NCBI RefSeq assembly: GCF_001625305.1
Contig: NW_017803859.1
Coordinates: forward strand, 165,456 to 229,455
From: Branchiostoma belcheri
Taxonomy: Eukaryota > Chordata > Leptocardii > Amphioxiformes > Branchiostomatidae
Length of the DNA: 64,000 nt
Reading direction: 5' to 3'
In this document: positions 45,961-56,827 of the stretch, one piece after another
Layout: every line of letters starts with the position of its first letter
How positions within the stretch are numbered: position 1 is the first letter of the stretch
The notes under the pieces: generated by a model
What the model was told of the DNA's origin: nothing
What the model saw: the letters and a program-made list of their open reading frames with translations, nothing else
Database searches by the model: none
Program-made: the position numbers and the translations under genes

Positions 45961-46959
45961 CAGAGCGTTGTTTAGTAGAATTTGAACGTTTGGCGGAACC
46001 ACTGTGCAGGAACATACTGTTTTAGCGGGGGAACACAGCCGGCAGGCACCCACAGCAGGCAGCAATGAAGTAGGTTGTTCGCTTATCATATTTATATCTC
46101 TGAGACAAAAATGCGATGATAGAAAATGTTTTTTTTTTGTAGGCTGGTTCCAATGCACTATCGGCGGGCAGGAGCTTTGATACTGAGTTCCAAAAACCCT
46201 TTCGCGAAACCTTGCTGGTTTGTTAGTACATTATCCTCGGGTGAAACTCCTAAGGAAGGTTCAGGTGTGGGCCCAAAACGTAAGTCCGGAGTGTCACCGA
46301 ACGGTTTCTAACCTGAGACCGAGAGGGGGTGTGGGCGCGCCCCAGAACTTCCCCATATCCTTCCCCGTCCCCCACCCCTCCCCTCTATTCTCTTGCCTAT
46401 GCCCATCCTTCACTCTTCTCTCTCCCCTCTCCCTCTTCCGTGGTCCCCTGGCGTAGGTTGCAAAAGGGCAGAACACACGCTTTATCCTCTACATAAAGGA
46501 TTCTTAGCCAGGTGGGAATGTCCAGGTGTGTACTAAGAACACGTGGACTGCTCCCGACCAGGTGTCGCCTCTTAAGGACGCGAAATCAGGTCAGGAGCGT
46601 CCACGAGTCCTACTTAGAATACAGTAGTACATTATCCCAAGTGACCCCGGTGAAACTCCGAAGGAAGGTTAAGGTATGGGCCCCAATACGTGGTCTCCTC
46701 TTCGCTTACACTCTCCCGCTCTTCTGCATTTGATCCTTCTGCCCGCCTCCTGTCTCCTCCCCTTCTTCCCCGAGACTCACCACCTGACTCTACTTTTCCT
46801 CCCCTTATTACCCCAATTCTGAATTCTTCCTCTCCTCTCCGAACTCACCGATCTTGTATCCCCATGACGAAACATTCAACATTTGTTTGCGATTCCAATA
46901 CTTTAATTCGTAAAGTCCACAATACATCCGACAGTAGATATTTTTCTCTAATACCGCTC

Positions 46960-47720
46960 CTCCTTCCCAATTCTCGCACCCCCCCCCCCTCCCCCTTGCA
47001 CGCTCGCAAACCCTTCCGTACGACCCCAGGAGCTTGTCAATAAACATTGGGATCGCTTGCTTAGTGCGCAACCCGGCTTGGCCTTGCTCCTCCTGGATGG
47101 CTTTTTGTATAGTCCCCGACCCTCTTCGCCACTGCCGGGTTGCCCAAATCTAACCTACTGTCTCAGCTCACTGTTCTTCCGGACTTATAAACAAATAGAT
47201 CTCAGTTTAGCAATACTTGAGTCAACCGACCCGGCCGCTAACCGATATGGGCAAAGACAATCCTCGTTCTGCACTACACCTGGGCAGGCAGTCCTATGCA
47301 CCTTCGTTTTCCCCCGGGCGTCCTTTCAGATCAAGAAACTCACCACGTCGTCTGGGGTAGCCGACATCAAATCCCGTGGGCTAGGCACGGCCGCCAGAAA
47401 AATTAGTAACTCTATTTCTAACTGACAATTCTGGTGCTCATACTTTGAACTCGGTCGTTGGCTGAACAGGTGTTGCTTGCGGAGTTTGATCCCTTCCCAG
47501 TCCACGGACGGTATGCGCCCTGGAAGAGGGTTGTCTAGCTCTCGCTTCGCGTAACCACATCGTTGGCAGAAACGGAAATCCCTGTCGTTTGGATACTGGC
47601 ACTCTGGACATGCCACCGCGGGTATCCACAACCTGGCGACCGGGAGTAAAGGCTGTGGAAAAGTCGAATGATATACGTTTTGAACTCATCCTTGCTACCG
47701 TCAAGACCGTTATTAACCAT
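46960..47720 (-). pseudogene. Decayed tyrosine-recombinase-type element protein
   Basis: The minus strand encodes a zinc-ribbon-like CPECQYPNDRDFRFCQRCG, then LEIELLIFLAAVPSPRDL, ATPDDVVSFLI, an in-frame TGA where the family usually has Trp, KDARGKTKVHRTACP, CPYRLAAGSVDSSIAKLRSI, and in a shifted frame QAIPMFIDKLLG. This order resembles proteins of Crypton/DIRS-like tyrosine-recombinase elements from marine animals (recognition from memory). Stops and frame changes show it is dead. The flanks (45960-46960, 47720-48130) show no other gene. Confidence 0.55.
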
Positions 47721-48131
47721 TGTTCATCACGATTCTTCCCTGCCCCCTCGAAGCATGCATCTGTCTAGCTTGCCTTCCCCCACGCCTACTCACCCTCTCT
47801 ACCTTCAATAACTTTCTCACGCTTCTAACCCCTTTTCCTTACCACTATCCCTCTAGCTTCTGATAGTCAAACTGAAAGAAAACAGTGATAGAAGCACCGT
47901 ACGCAATATTGACATTTAATTGCAAAACGCAACAATCGTTACATAATCCTGTCCTCCCCTGGTAGTATCCGCCCGTGTTGAGACTTCTGATATATGCCGG
48001 GAACCTTGCCTCTCTTCGTAACTACCGCTACCCCTCGTAGCGCCTTCCATTACTGTCGGAACACTACGCTATAAAATGCCCACAGATTCGAAGGCAAGGA
48101 TTCTATCGGCACGAAACCCTCCTTAAGCTTC

Positions 48132-48691
48132 GGTCCCAATTGCACCGGTGCCCGTCGGGTATGTAGCCCCGGCCGGCCCCGGTCGGGCTCAGGAGTCGGG
48201 AGAGCATCGGCAGTCATGGTCCCAATTAAAAGTTTCCTTCAGTAGCATTTTGTTAAAAATTTTGTCACCCTATTTGGCGGTATCAGGCAGGTACCCGGCA
48301 GGTTCTCTGACGATGTCTTGTACTGACCTACATGTAATGCAGAATTCACGCTTTTGTTGTGATCATTTGATCTATGACGTCATACTTTTTACCCGGGTTT
48401 ACGAAGTACTCACCTTAATCTGTTCATCTGGTCTGTGACGTAACAAATGTGTCCCGGTGGACTGCCGGCAACCGGAGGGGTACCTTTCGGTGAGGTCACG
48501 ACGTCTTTTTGTCAACGGGGCCCGGTACGTAGAATTTAAGTAAGAATTAAATTCTTCTCGGGTCCCGGACGGGCCCCAAAATAGCCCGGTAGCCGCAGGG
48601 TGTCCCGCGGGGCCACGTAGGGGTCACGCCCGAAAGTGCCACAAAACAGCCCGGGAACTACCCGGAAGGGCCCCTTTCTTTAATTGGGACC
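48132..48691. mobile_element. TIR element, GGTCCCAATT family, copy 1
   Basis: Ends are GGTCCCAATT and AATTGGGACC. The interior matches copy 2 (55927-56507) throughout, including CCGGTGCCCGTCGGG, AGTTTCCTTCAGTAGCATTT, GTGTCCCGGTGGA and AGCCCGGTAGCCGCAGGGTG. No ORF. Inserted between two fragments of a decayed recombinase/DIRS-like element. Confidence 0.85.
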
Positions 48692-49498
48692 GAAGCATTA
48701 GACGGGTACCAAATTGTTCCTTTGGTGCCTCTCTTACCTAACAAAACCCTCTCCCTTGCCATTGCATTCACCAGCGGCCACCAGAATTTCGCTGAGACAA
48801 ATTCCGACACCACAACAGTACACTCATACCTGGACTTATTTACAAATGCTAGCCCCAATCAGGCTGAATGGAGGGAAGACATAACCTCTGAGATCATGAA
48901 AACGTTGCCCCTGACCGAGGGGTTGGGCGAAGAAATTCACCCCTGCTGCCCCCGGTGTGGGAAACCAGGAGAAGTACATGCTAGTCTGCGCATTCGACGG
49001 AAGGGCCATCCCATCTATGACGTGGGGGCCAAACCTCTGCTCTACTGTCCGCCTTGCCTGGGGAGATGAGAGCTTGGCATCCGCTCGACTAAAACTTCAG
49101 GAAGGTGGATCCGCTGGATTCAGAGCCGAACGCACGTGAAACAAATTTAGGGTATTGTTATGTTTGAGTAACAGAAGATGTCCTTGAGCACGTCGAAAAT
49201 GGACTTAGCCTTCCTCCCTCCCTTTCGCTCTCCACGCGTCGACTAATGTCATACCATCCACATGTGCGTCTATTCGGGCGTTATCTAGCATGTAACCTGC
49301 AGGACCCAGAGGAGGGTCAAGGCCTCCTTCGTGGGTATCCCGTAAGACCTCTCGCCCGGGAGCGACGGAAATTATCCTGCGTCGAACACACCGCGGCCTG
49401 GTCCCCAGCGCCAGCTACCTTTAGCTGACCGGCATGTCGATATCGTCAATGTACTGAGTATCGGGGGACCCCCAAAAAGCGTATGTAGCCCATTGCCG
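48692..49498. other. No recognised gene
   Basis: Open frames exist (for example 48722-49069, which contains CCPRCGKPGEV), but none could be matched to a family. It probably belongs to the decayed element on either side. Confidence 0.4.
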
Positions 49499-49738
49499 CT
49501 AATCCTTAAGAGTTGTAAATAAAAACTGATCAGCCTTAAAACCAAATGGCAGAGTGTTACAGACAAACCAATATCCCGCCCACTGGAATCCCAAGAGCGT
49601 TTTGGATGACGGGTGTATAGACACGTGGTCATAGTCAGACTTATCATCACATTTTGTTTGAAACGTATTCGGCTCTACATACCTCGTCACATCTACCAAC
49701 CTATCTAAGGTGAACGGGCAGTCCTTTACGAAGAATTT
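49499..49738 (-). pseudogene. DIRS-like reverse transcriptase fragment
   Basis: The minus frame reads FTLDRLVDVTRYVEPNTFQ, KCDDKSDYDHVSIHPSS, GFQWAGYWFVCNTLPFGFK. The CDDKS block holds the first catalytic Asp, and FGFQW...TLPFG is typical of RTs from DIRS/Ngaro-like elements. Only about 80 residues remain. With the recombinase relic at 46.96-47.72 kb on the same strand it may be one decayed DIRS-type element. Confidence 0.6.
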
Positions 49739-49784
49739 TTAAAAAATAGGTCTAGGCATTCTATTATAACCTTAAATGCCAAAA

Positions 49785-49885
49785 AGAAGTTACTCAGGCA
49801 ACTGGATATGTTTTTTTTCCAGTTGCTTGAGTAACTGCTTTTTGGCATATCGTATTACCTGGATGTCTAACCTTCATCGGCATAA
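49785..49885. repeat. Hairpin of the GTTACTCAAGCAACTGGA repeat
   Basis: The arms GCCAAAAAGAAGTTACTC...GGA and TCC...GAGTAACTGCTTTTTGGC are inverted around ATATGTTTTTTTT. The right part matches the repeat at 43140-43216. Confidence 0.8.
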
Positions 49886-50282
49886 CCTTAAATTCTATGA
49901 TAGGAGCCATGAAGGAAACATAAAAGGCTGGATTAATATTTAAACAATAACGGGTACATTCTGGGCAGGGGTACATTCTGCGCTGCTACACCCGTATGAT
50001 ATCATTTCTGCACCAAGGTCATGGATGGTGTGTAAACTTTGAATGTGTTTGTATACCGTAACACGAATTCTGTAAACTTTTTAAATGAAAGCGTTCTTAT
50101 AACATAAAATAGTATTCATAAAACTTAAAGGACTGAAGTACATGTATTGTTTTTTGGTGCATGGGAAGTGAAGGGGGTGAAGTCTGCCATCTCTGATTGT
50201 AATGTTCCTTTTTTTTGCAGGGCATGTCAAGAGAAACACCGACGTGTAAAGCCTATGTCTGTAACAAGTTTGCTATCGTGTG

Positions 50283-50475
50283 GCGTCGGGTGGTGTAGTG
50301 GTTAGAGCATTCGACTATGAACCGGGAGACCCGGGTTCGATTCCGAGTCGTACTCGGGACATGTCTGAACATGCCCCCCGATGTGCCCTTGGGAAAGGCA
50401 CTTTACACGAATTTCCTCACTCCACCCAGGTGTGAATGGGGTATAGACCCTTGCGACAGTTCCACAAAAATTTGT
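50283..50475 (+). mobile_element. tRNA-derived SINE
   Basis: GGTGTAGTGGTTAGAGCATT (box A region) and CCCGGGTTCGATTCCGAG (box B), then GGGAAAGGCACTTTACACGA and a short tail. The stretch 49886-50282 holds nothing recognised. Confidence 0.85.
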
Positions 50476-50680
50476 GGAACAAATATGTGTATCATGTGTC
50501 TTGTTTGTTGTGATTTGTCTTGATTATTGTTTGATACCCTGCATCAATTCAGCCGTTAAAGGGTGCGATTGGACGGGTACTGTTTGGACAATAAAAACCA
50601 TTTATTCGCCCCGTTCACAAATCCCACAATTCCTCGCGCGACGGACAACATCCAGTCTAGTTTCGAACTCTCAAGCTTGC

Positions 50681-51849
50681 ATGGCGGCGGCTTTTGCCGT
50701 CAGAAAACAAAAACCCATTTATCAAGGTTCTAGGTGTTGCGTGCCGGGATGTAAAAACCGACAAGGAACAGATACGGTAAAGAGGTCCTACTATAAGTTC
50801 CCTCAAGGAGAGGCAAATCGACATTTACGTCGACTGTGGGAGGCCAGCGTAAGGCGAGCGGACTGGGTCCCTAGCAACTACGACAGGATCTGCTCAGATC
50901 ATTTTGTAGGAGGTGAGTTTAATAGTCAGTACGATAATTCGTATCTGTGTATTTTAACAACTACCCTGCCCCTCACAAATAACGTTTATCTTACGCCGCG
51001 TTATGTGATATGATTTGGCTATGACGCCCCCCTCCACCCACCGTCGATCGCGTCGAGTGGTCTGTGGTACGTAAAATTGGTGGATGTGATTTCATTTCAA
51101 AAAGAACTCAGACCATGGTAGAATTAAGCAATGCAAATTACGTTCGTAATGAAGTGAAAACTATGTTGTTCAGCGAAGACATACATGTATTATCATTCAT
51201 TTTTTTTCAATACTGGTTACAAATGGAAATTATGATTACATATGCTGACCTGTGTAAGTGTACATTTTGGAATTTGGTCAAAATTTCAGAGATATTCCAC
51301 AGAGTATACATGTACATTTTTGTAGTTATCTTTTGAGATAATACAATTTTCTTTTTCCTGTTTTTTTGTTTTAACCTCACAGTTAACTTTGTCTCCAAGG
51401 CATATGGAGGGCGTACGAGTGATAAACACATAACCCTAACAAGTGCAGCATTTATTAACCAGCTACCACCAAAGTCTGTAATCATTGCTGACAATGGATT
51501 CAATGTTTCTAAAGAACTTCAGAGCAGGGGGGTACAGCTCATTGTACCTGACTATAAGGGTCGTGGTAGGTCACAGTTTTCAGCCCAAGAGGCTGCTAGT
51601 TCTGAATGTATCTCTAGTGCACGGATACACATAGAGAGAATCATACAGCGCATTCGTACTTTTCATATTCTTGGCTCTACTATTAAGATTTCTCAACAAG
51701 ACATAACAGAACAGATCTTCAGTGTCTGTGCCTATTTGATCAATTTCCAGATGCCCATTGTCAACCTTCGTCAGAAACTACATGCAGACACTTCCATTTC
51801 TGAGCACACAAACAACACAACAGAAGAGAGCATCTTTGATTTCATTTAG
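50681..51849 (+). CDS. THAP/DDE_Tnp_4-type transposase, internally deleted
   Basis: Exon 1, 50681-50912 (ATG 50681, donor AG|GTGAGT), encodes a THAP zinc finger: CCVPGC, KFPQ, W, and ICSDHF (Cys/Cys...Cys/His set). The last exon, 51383-51849 (acceptor CCTCACAG), encodes the end of a DDE_Tnp_4 domain: VSKAYGGRTSDKHIT, IIADNGF (second catalytic Asp) and RIHIERIIQRI (third catalytic Glu), then a stop. The DDE family also needs a first Asp and about 100-150 residues between, and the 470 bases from 50913 to 51382 show no such exon. So the gene seems to have lost its middle and would be inactive. The product would cut at the TIRs to move the element. Confidence 0.75.
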
Positions 51850-52069
51850 ATATACTGAAACTAAGATACAAGTACAATCAGTGAATTTTTAAAGGCAAGT
51901 GTTTAAATTGTAACTGCTGCTGTCACCGGCCGGGCTGTGTTTCTGTACTTGCGATGGGTACAGCATGGCTGATACCGTTCTTCTCAGCTGTAGTCTCGTA
52001 ATGTTGTATTTGATGACTCACTGAAATACATGACAGTAAACAATGACATGATTTAATGACAGGAAGGGT

Positions 52070-52400
52070 ATCATGTTGCTTGTGTATGCACTCTGTAACA
52101 ACTGTTAGTACTTTTATCACATCTAAGTAATGCTGCACTTGATGCCTTGTTAGAGGGCATGATATTGACAATTGATGTGACATTTATTTATTTATTGATG
52201 TGACTTATAGTAACACAAGAATATGATACTTGTGTATGTATTCTGTAACTGTTAGTTACTGTTAGTACTTTTATCACATCTAAGTATTGCTGCACTTGGT
52301 GCCTTGTTAGAGGGCATGATATTGACAATTGATGTGACATTTATTTATTTATTGATGTGACTTATAGTAACACAAGAATATGATACTTGTGTATGCATTC
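52070..52400. repeat. Tandem repeat, period about 158 bp, inside the transposon
   Basis: ATCACATCTAAGTA, TGCTGCACTTG, GCCTTGTTAGAGGGCATGAT and TTGATGTGACTTATAGTAAC recur in order at a period near 158 bases, about two units. It lies between the two transposon genes. Confidence 0.8.
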
Positions 52401-52460
52401 TGTTACAACTGTTAGCATTTTGATTGTGTGTTACATTTGTTCATTTCTAGTCTCTTAGTA

Positions 52461-54633
52461 CTACTTAACATTGTTGATATATGAATAAAGTGACAAACAT
52501 GCATTTACCACATTGTCTGTATCCACCTCCATATCTGAGTCTCTGTCGCTCTTGTCCACAATGTAGGTGGCGTTGGGGTGATTCTGTCGTCTGAACAGTT
52601 CAGGTACAAGATGACTCAGGAAGAAGTTGTCCAAATGTTGCTCTAGGTTAGCCCAGAAAATTGGGTCAAAGTCCAGCATGAATCACTTCGATGTCCTTCA
52701 CAGTGTAGACCACAAAGTCACACTTGGAAACATTTGTGATCGCCATACACCCTTGAACCTGCTCGAGGTAGCCATGGTTGCCTCCTTTCAGTGCCAATGT
52801 ATTGCCTACTTCTTCTATATACTTGATCTTTGTGTTGCCCCTTATTGCTTCATGGGCTGCGCTGTATGGGCATTTGATCTCCAGGATTCTAGGTGGGCAA
52901 CAGTCACACAACACTACTCCATCCGGACTAGCCCTCAGGTATGATTTGGTGTTGTGTACAATCAACCCTGTCTCCTTTATGACTAAGTTGGAATGTTTGG
53001 TCTTCTCCTTGTTGAAGTAGGCATTTCTGGCAAGTGACTCGTTTGCTACTCCCCATTTGATACTCTTGGCATTTGGTAGTGGAGGAGGCTTTGTAAGGTT
53101 CTTGTACTTGTCCCCCATACAATCACTGACTAGTCTACTGGGTGATGCCTTGCCACCGGTCATTAACCTATCTATCCGATGGAACTTTGTTGTGGTTAAA
53201 GACCCTGACCGCATGGCGTACCACTTAGCATTCTGATTCTGGCCTCTTGTCATCATTTCCACATCTCTTCTTTCCTTCTGGTCTGTTTTGCAAGAGTTGA
53301 CGAAATCACTTGTGGTCATGTTTTCGGAGATAGGCGCGTAAGCGAGGGGGGTAGGCTGGGAAACTGCTGTTTCAAAGTTTGCTGGAACCAGGAGGTGCGA
53401 ATCTGGACCGACACGGGTTGGCAAAACTTTGACGGCTGGGGAGCGTAGCACAGAGGAACCAGATGTGAGAACGCTTGTAGCAACAACATGCTGTTTCATG
53501 TGCTGAGTGGCGTTGAACAGCTTCTGACACAGGACTGCTGCCCCTTCCACTCTGTCGCATTCGTCTACCCTCGCAACTTTTTCCCCGTATGTGTCAGATG
53601 TTCTCCGAACTTTCTGGGGCTTTTTTCTGAACTCAATCTCCGTGTACAGCTTCGGCTGAACAGCTGCAGCTGAAAAAGGAAAGACGTACTTGTTGGTCTT
53701 AGAACTTAACAGTTATAAACATAGATACATAAACTTGGTATCAAATTAGTCGTGGACATCCATCTATTTCTAAAAATAATAAACGTAACATGTCATTGCC
53801 ATACGTACAATTACTAAATTACCTTTAGGGTCTGTCCACGCGCACAGCTTCTCGGTACATGTTGGGTCGTCCGGCAGCTGGGTATATCCCATGGAAACCA
53901 AGTCTGCCAGTTGGAACAATGTGGCCCCCACGTGAGCACAGGACTGATAGAGACTGAAAGTCATAAAGTTATATCAGTACATGTATAGAACGATATAGAT
54001 AACTTTCCTGCAGAGAGATTAAAACAAATCTTAGTTGTAAAAATTGTCTTTCTTACCCGACTGCACAGGTGCAGTACGCCCCATACGGCTGACCGGTGAT
54101 TTTATCCAAGATGATGTACAGTGCCTTAACTCTCTCGCTGGCTCCTGACTGTGAAGAGTTGCACTGTGCTTGGACGGCAATGGAAAAGTGTCGGAAGGGT
54201 TGACATTGATTTTGATTGAGTGAACAAAGTCCTTCATCTTGAACGGCCTCTGTACTTTGTATTTCACTTCTTGTTCCTTGTTGAAAACTCTGCTATTAAG
54301 CAGATACTGTTTCACCATTGCATCATCAATGGGGGGGACATGTTGAAGGTCTTTGCTCCATGCGTCCAACTTTGTTAAGTAGGCGGGGGTGAGGGTGGAG
54401 TATTCTCTTAACTGGTTACACGACAGGCCGTGGTTGTCCAGTCTAGGCACGAAATCGTATGGCTTGTTCTTCCCACTTGTTGAAATATCCAGTGCTAGAA
54501 ATAACAGATTCACCTTTGCAGATTTTGACAATTTTGTATTCACATTGTGTGCTCTGCTTTCTTTGTTCAATCGTTGTATAGAAAGACCTGAAATGTCTGT
54601 GTACGTTTTCAACTTGTTTGTCGTTCTCTCCAT
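52461..54633 (-). CDS. Transposon-encoded SWIM zinc-finger/YqaJ exonuclease protein, frameshifted
   Basis: Exons in order: 54057-54633 (ATG 54633), 53823-53953, and one starting at 53669. Junction phases agree. Exon 1 ends in a SWIM-like finger, completed in exon 2: KALYIILDKITGQPYGAYC, TCAVG, then SCAHVGATLF. To reach it the frame must shift by one base near 54190. The last exon is a YqaJ-type nuclease: KWGVANESLARNAY, LRASPDGVV, LEIKCPY (Asp...Glu-x-Lys metal site) and QVQGCMAIT, all intact. A second one-base shift near 52675 puts the last ~65 residues (FDPIFWANLEQHLDNFF on) in another frame, ending at 52461. YqaJ relatives are phage-type recombination exonucleases; the role in the transposon is not settled. 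The shifts could be decay or assembly errors. Confidence 0.78.
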
Positions 54634-55926
54634 TTTACCTGAAACAGCCAACAATCAAAGATTACTTGCTTGATTATAACCAAATCGTACACGTTAGGCC
54701 ACAGCAAGTAAATCTTATGGTTGAAATCCTCCGCAGACTCCAAATCTAATGCGCGCGGGCGAAAGCAAAACAAGGCGGACCCCAAAAAACAAGATTCCTA
54801 CATTTTAAAATTTTGACATCATAAACCTTGTCAATCACAAAAAAACTTGTGTTAGGTTTACCGCCAGCTATTGCAACATCCATTTCTCACTGAATTCGAA
54901 ACAACTTTGAAAAGTGAAAGTTTTAAATCATTGTACAAATGGAACATCACATATACACATGCACTGTAACATATAAAAGAACTTATATCACTGCATCAAA
55001 TTACATGTAATAGATAAACATTAAATTATCTATTGTACACGACGCATTAAAACGTCCCTCCTTTGACACCCTTTTTTCCACACCAAAAAGGCGCTCTTTT
55101 CTATGCATTCAGCCTCTATAATTAGACGTTAGAAATGTTTTAAAAAGATTGAACTTACCTGCGAAGAAACATGATCCGCTGTCAGGTGAGAACAGGTAAT
55201 TTTTTTAAATCTGTAACGAATAGGATCTGGAACGGAATTTAGAGCAGAACCTAGAACATGTGTTCTATTGTTCTGATTATCGCTCTTTGGCGTCTTGTAC
55301 ATATCTATCTTAATAGTCTATAAAAATGATATAGAGACACAAAATATCTTTTATGGTAATGGTTGCCAAGGGTAAAATGGTTGCCTAGCTACGGTTACTA
55401 TGTAAATGAACGTTTATAGTATAACTATATACATACAAAAAGTATACAATGTCATGTTGATGATGAAGATAAGTTTCGGACCTCCACACCAATTTTCATG
55501 TCATTTGAAATCGGAATTAAGACGTCTTACCCAGAAACTACTTTTATGATAATAGCTATTAAATGTTACCAAGAACAGCATAAGACGAAACAAAAAAGAT
55601 AACTCTGAATTTCAGAAAGTTTTATTTGAGGCAGGCATAATTCCACGATCTAAACCACGTCTTCTTCACGGCGCTTGGTGTGATTGTGTGAGCGGTTACA
55701 GGCGGCCTTTACCCATTTGGTGGCGAGACCGCCCCATTCAATTGTGACGGGGTTGGCGGGCGCCAAACCGGATGTTGTCCGTCGCGCAAGGAATTGTGGG
55801 TATGTGAATGGGGCGAATGTCAAAAAAAGCCCGGTCTAGGTAGGGTTAACGTCTTCGAATATACCGTGGAAGCAGTGATTTGGTACAAGGATGTGTGTGA
55901 CGCCATCAGAGTCCCGTTAAAGCTAA

Positions 55927-56507
55927 GGTCCCAATTACGCCGGTGCCCGTCGGGGATGTAGCCCCGGCTGGCCCCGGCCGGGTTCAGGAGTCGAGCGGGC
56001 ATCGGCTGTCGTGGTCACAATTAAAAGTTTCCTTCAGTAGCATTTTGTTAGAAATTATGTCACCCTCTTTGGTCGGTATCCGACAGGCACCCGGCAGGTA
56101 CCCAGCAGATTCTCTGACGATGTCTTGTATTGACCTATACGTAATGCAGAATTCACGTATTTGTTGTTATCATTTAATCTGTGAGGTCACACATTTTACC
56201 CGGGTTTACGAAGTACACACCTTTATTCTGTTCATCTGGTCTGTGACGTAAGAAATGTGTCCCGGTGGAATGCCGGCAACCGGAGGGGTACCTCTCGGTG
56301 TTCTCACGATGAGGTCACGGCGTCTTTTTGTCAGCGGGGCCCGGGTAGAATTTAACTCAGAATTAAATTCTTATCGGGGCCCCGACGGGCCAAAAAATAG
56401 CCCGGTAGCCGCAGGGTGCCCCGCGGGGCCACGTCGGGGTCCCGTCCGAAAGTAGTAAAAAACAGCCCGGGAACTACCCGCCAGGGCCCCTTTTCCCAAT
56501 TGGGACC
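55927..56507. mobile_element. TIR element, GGTCCCAATT family, copy 2
   Basis: GGTCCCAATT ... AATTGGGACC ends, interior nearly the same as copy 1 (48132-48691). Just outside, AGCTAA and TTAGCT are themselves inverted, so the true ends may be a few bases further out. No ORF. Confidence 0.85.
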
Positions 56508-56827
56508 TTAGCTTAACAGGAGGTCCTCTATTCCGGAACACTAAGGGGAATGTTGTCTTAGAGGAGGCATTTCCCGCCAAGGCGGCCGGCGCCCGTCTCC
56601 GGTGGTATTTAGATAAGTTAGGGATTAACTAGAAAGGCCGACATTTGCTTGGGAGCAAATACAGCATATTTCGGTCCATCTCCCTCCCACGCAGAAGTGG
56701 ACTATTCCAAACTTACCCCAGTGCAAAACTGGCAAAGGTTCTCAAATAAATGAATTAAATAGTAGCTATATGAGAACAAAGATGCAACAACAAGTACTTT
56801 GAATCTCGAAAGCTTTACTAATCTTAT

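Larger units (their letters stand above)
50606..55816. mobile_element. ISL2EU-like DNA transposon, near full length (5211 bp)
   Basis: Terminal inverted repeats of about 48 bases run from TCGCCCCGTTCAC (50606) to the complementary end at 55816 and share TCGCCCC, CCCACAATTCC and GCGCGACGGACAACATCC with about four mismatches and one indel. AT is duplicated at 50604-50605 and 55817-55818. Inside are a THAP/DDE transposase gene (+) and a SWIM/YqaJ nuclease gene (-), facing each other. A transposase plus a YqaJ nuclease with AT target duplications is what is known of the ISL2EU superfamily. 54660-55760 has no gene. Confidence 0.85.

Noticed and set aside
48722-49069. 115-codon frame with a CPRCG motif
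   Set aside because: No recognisable domain, located between relics of mobile elements.
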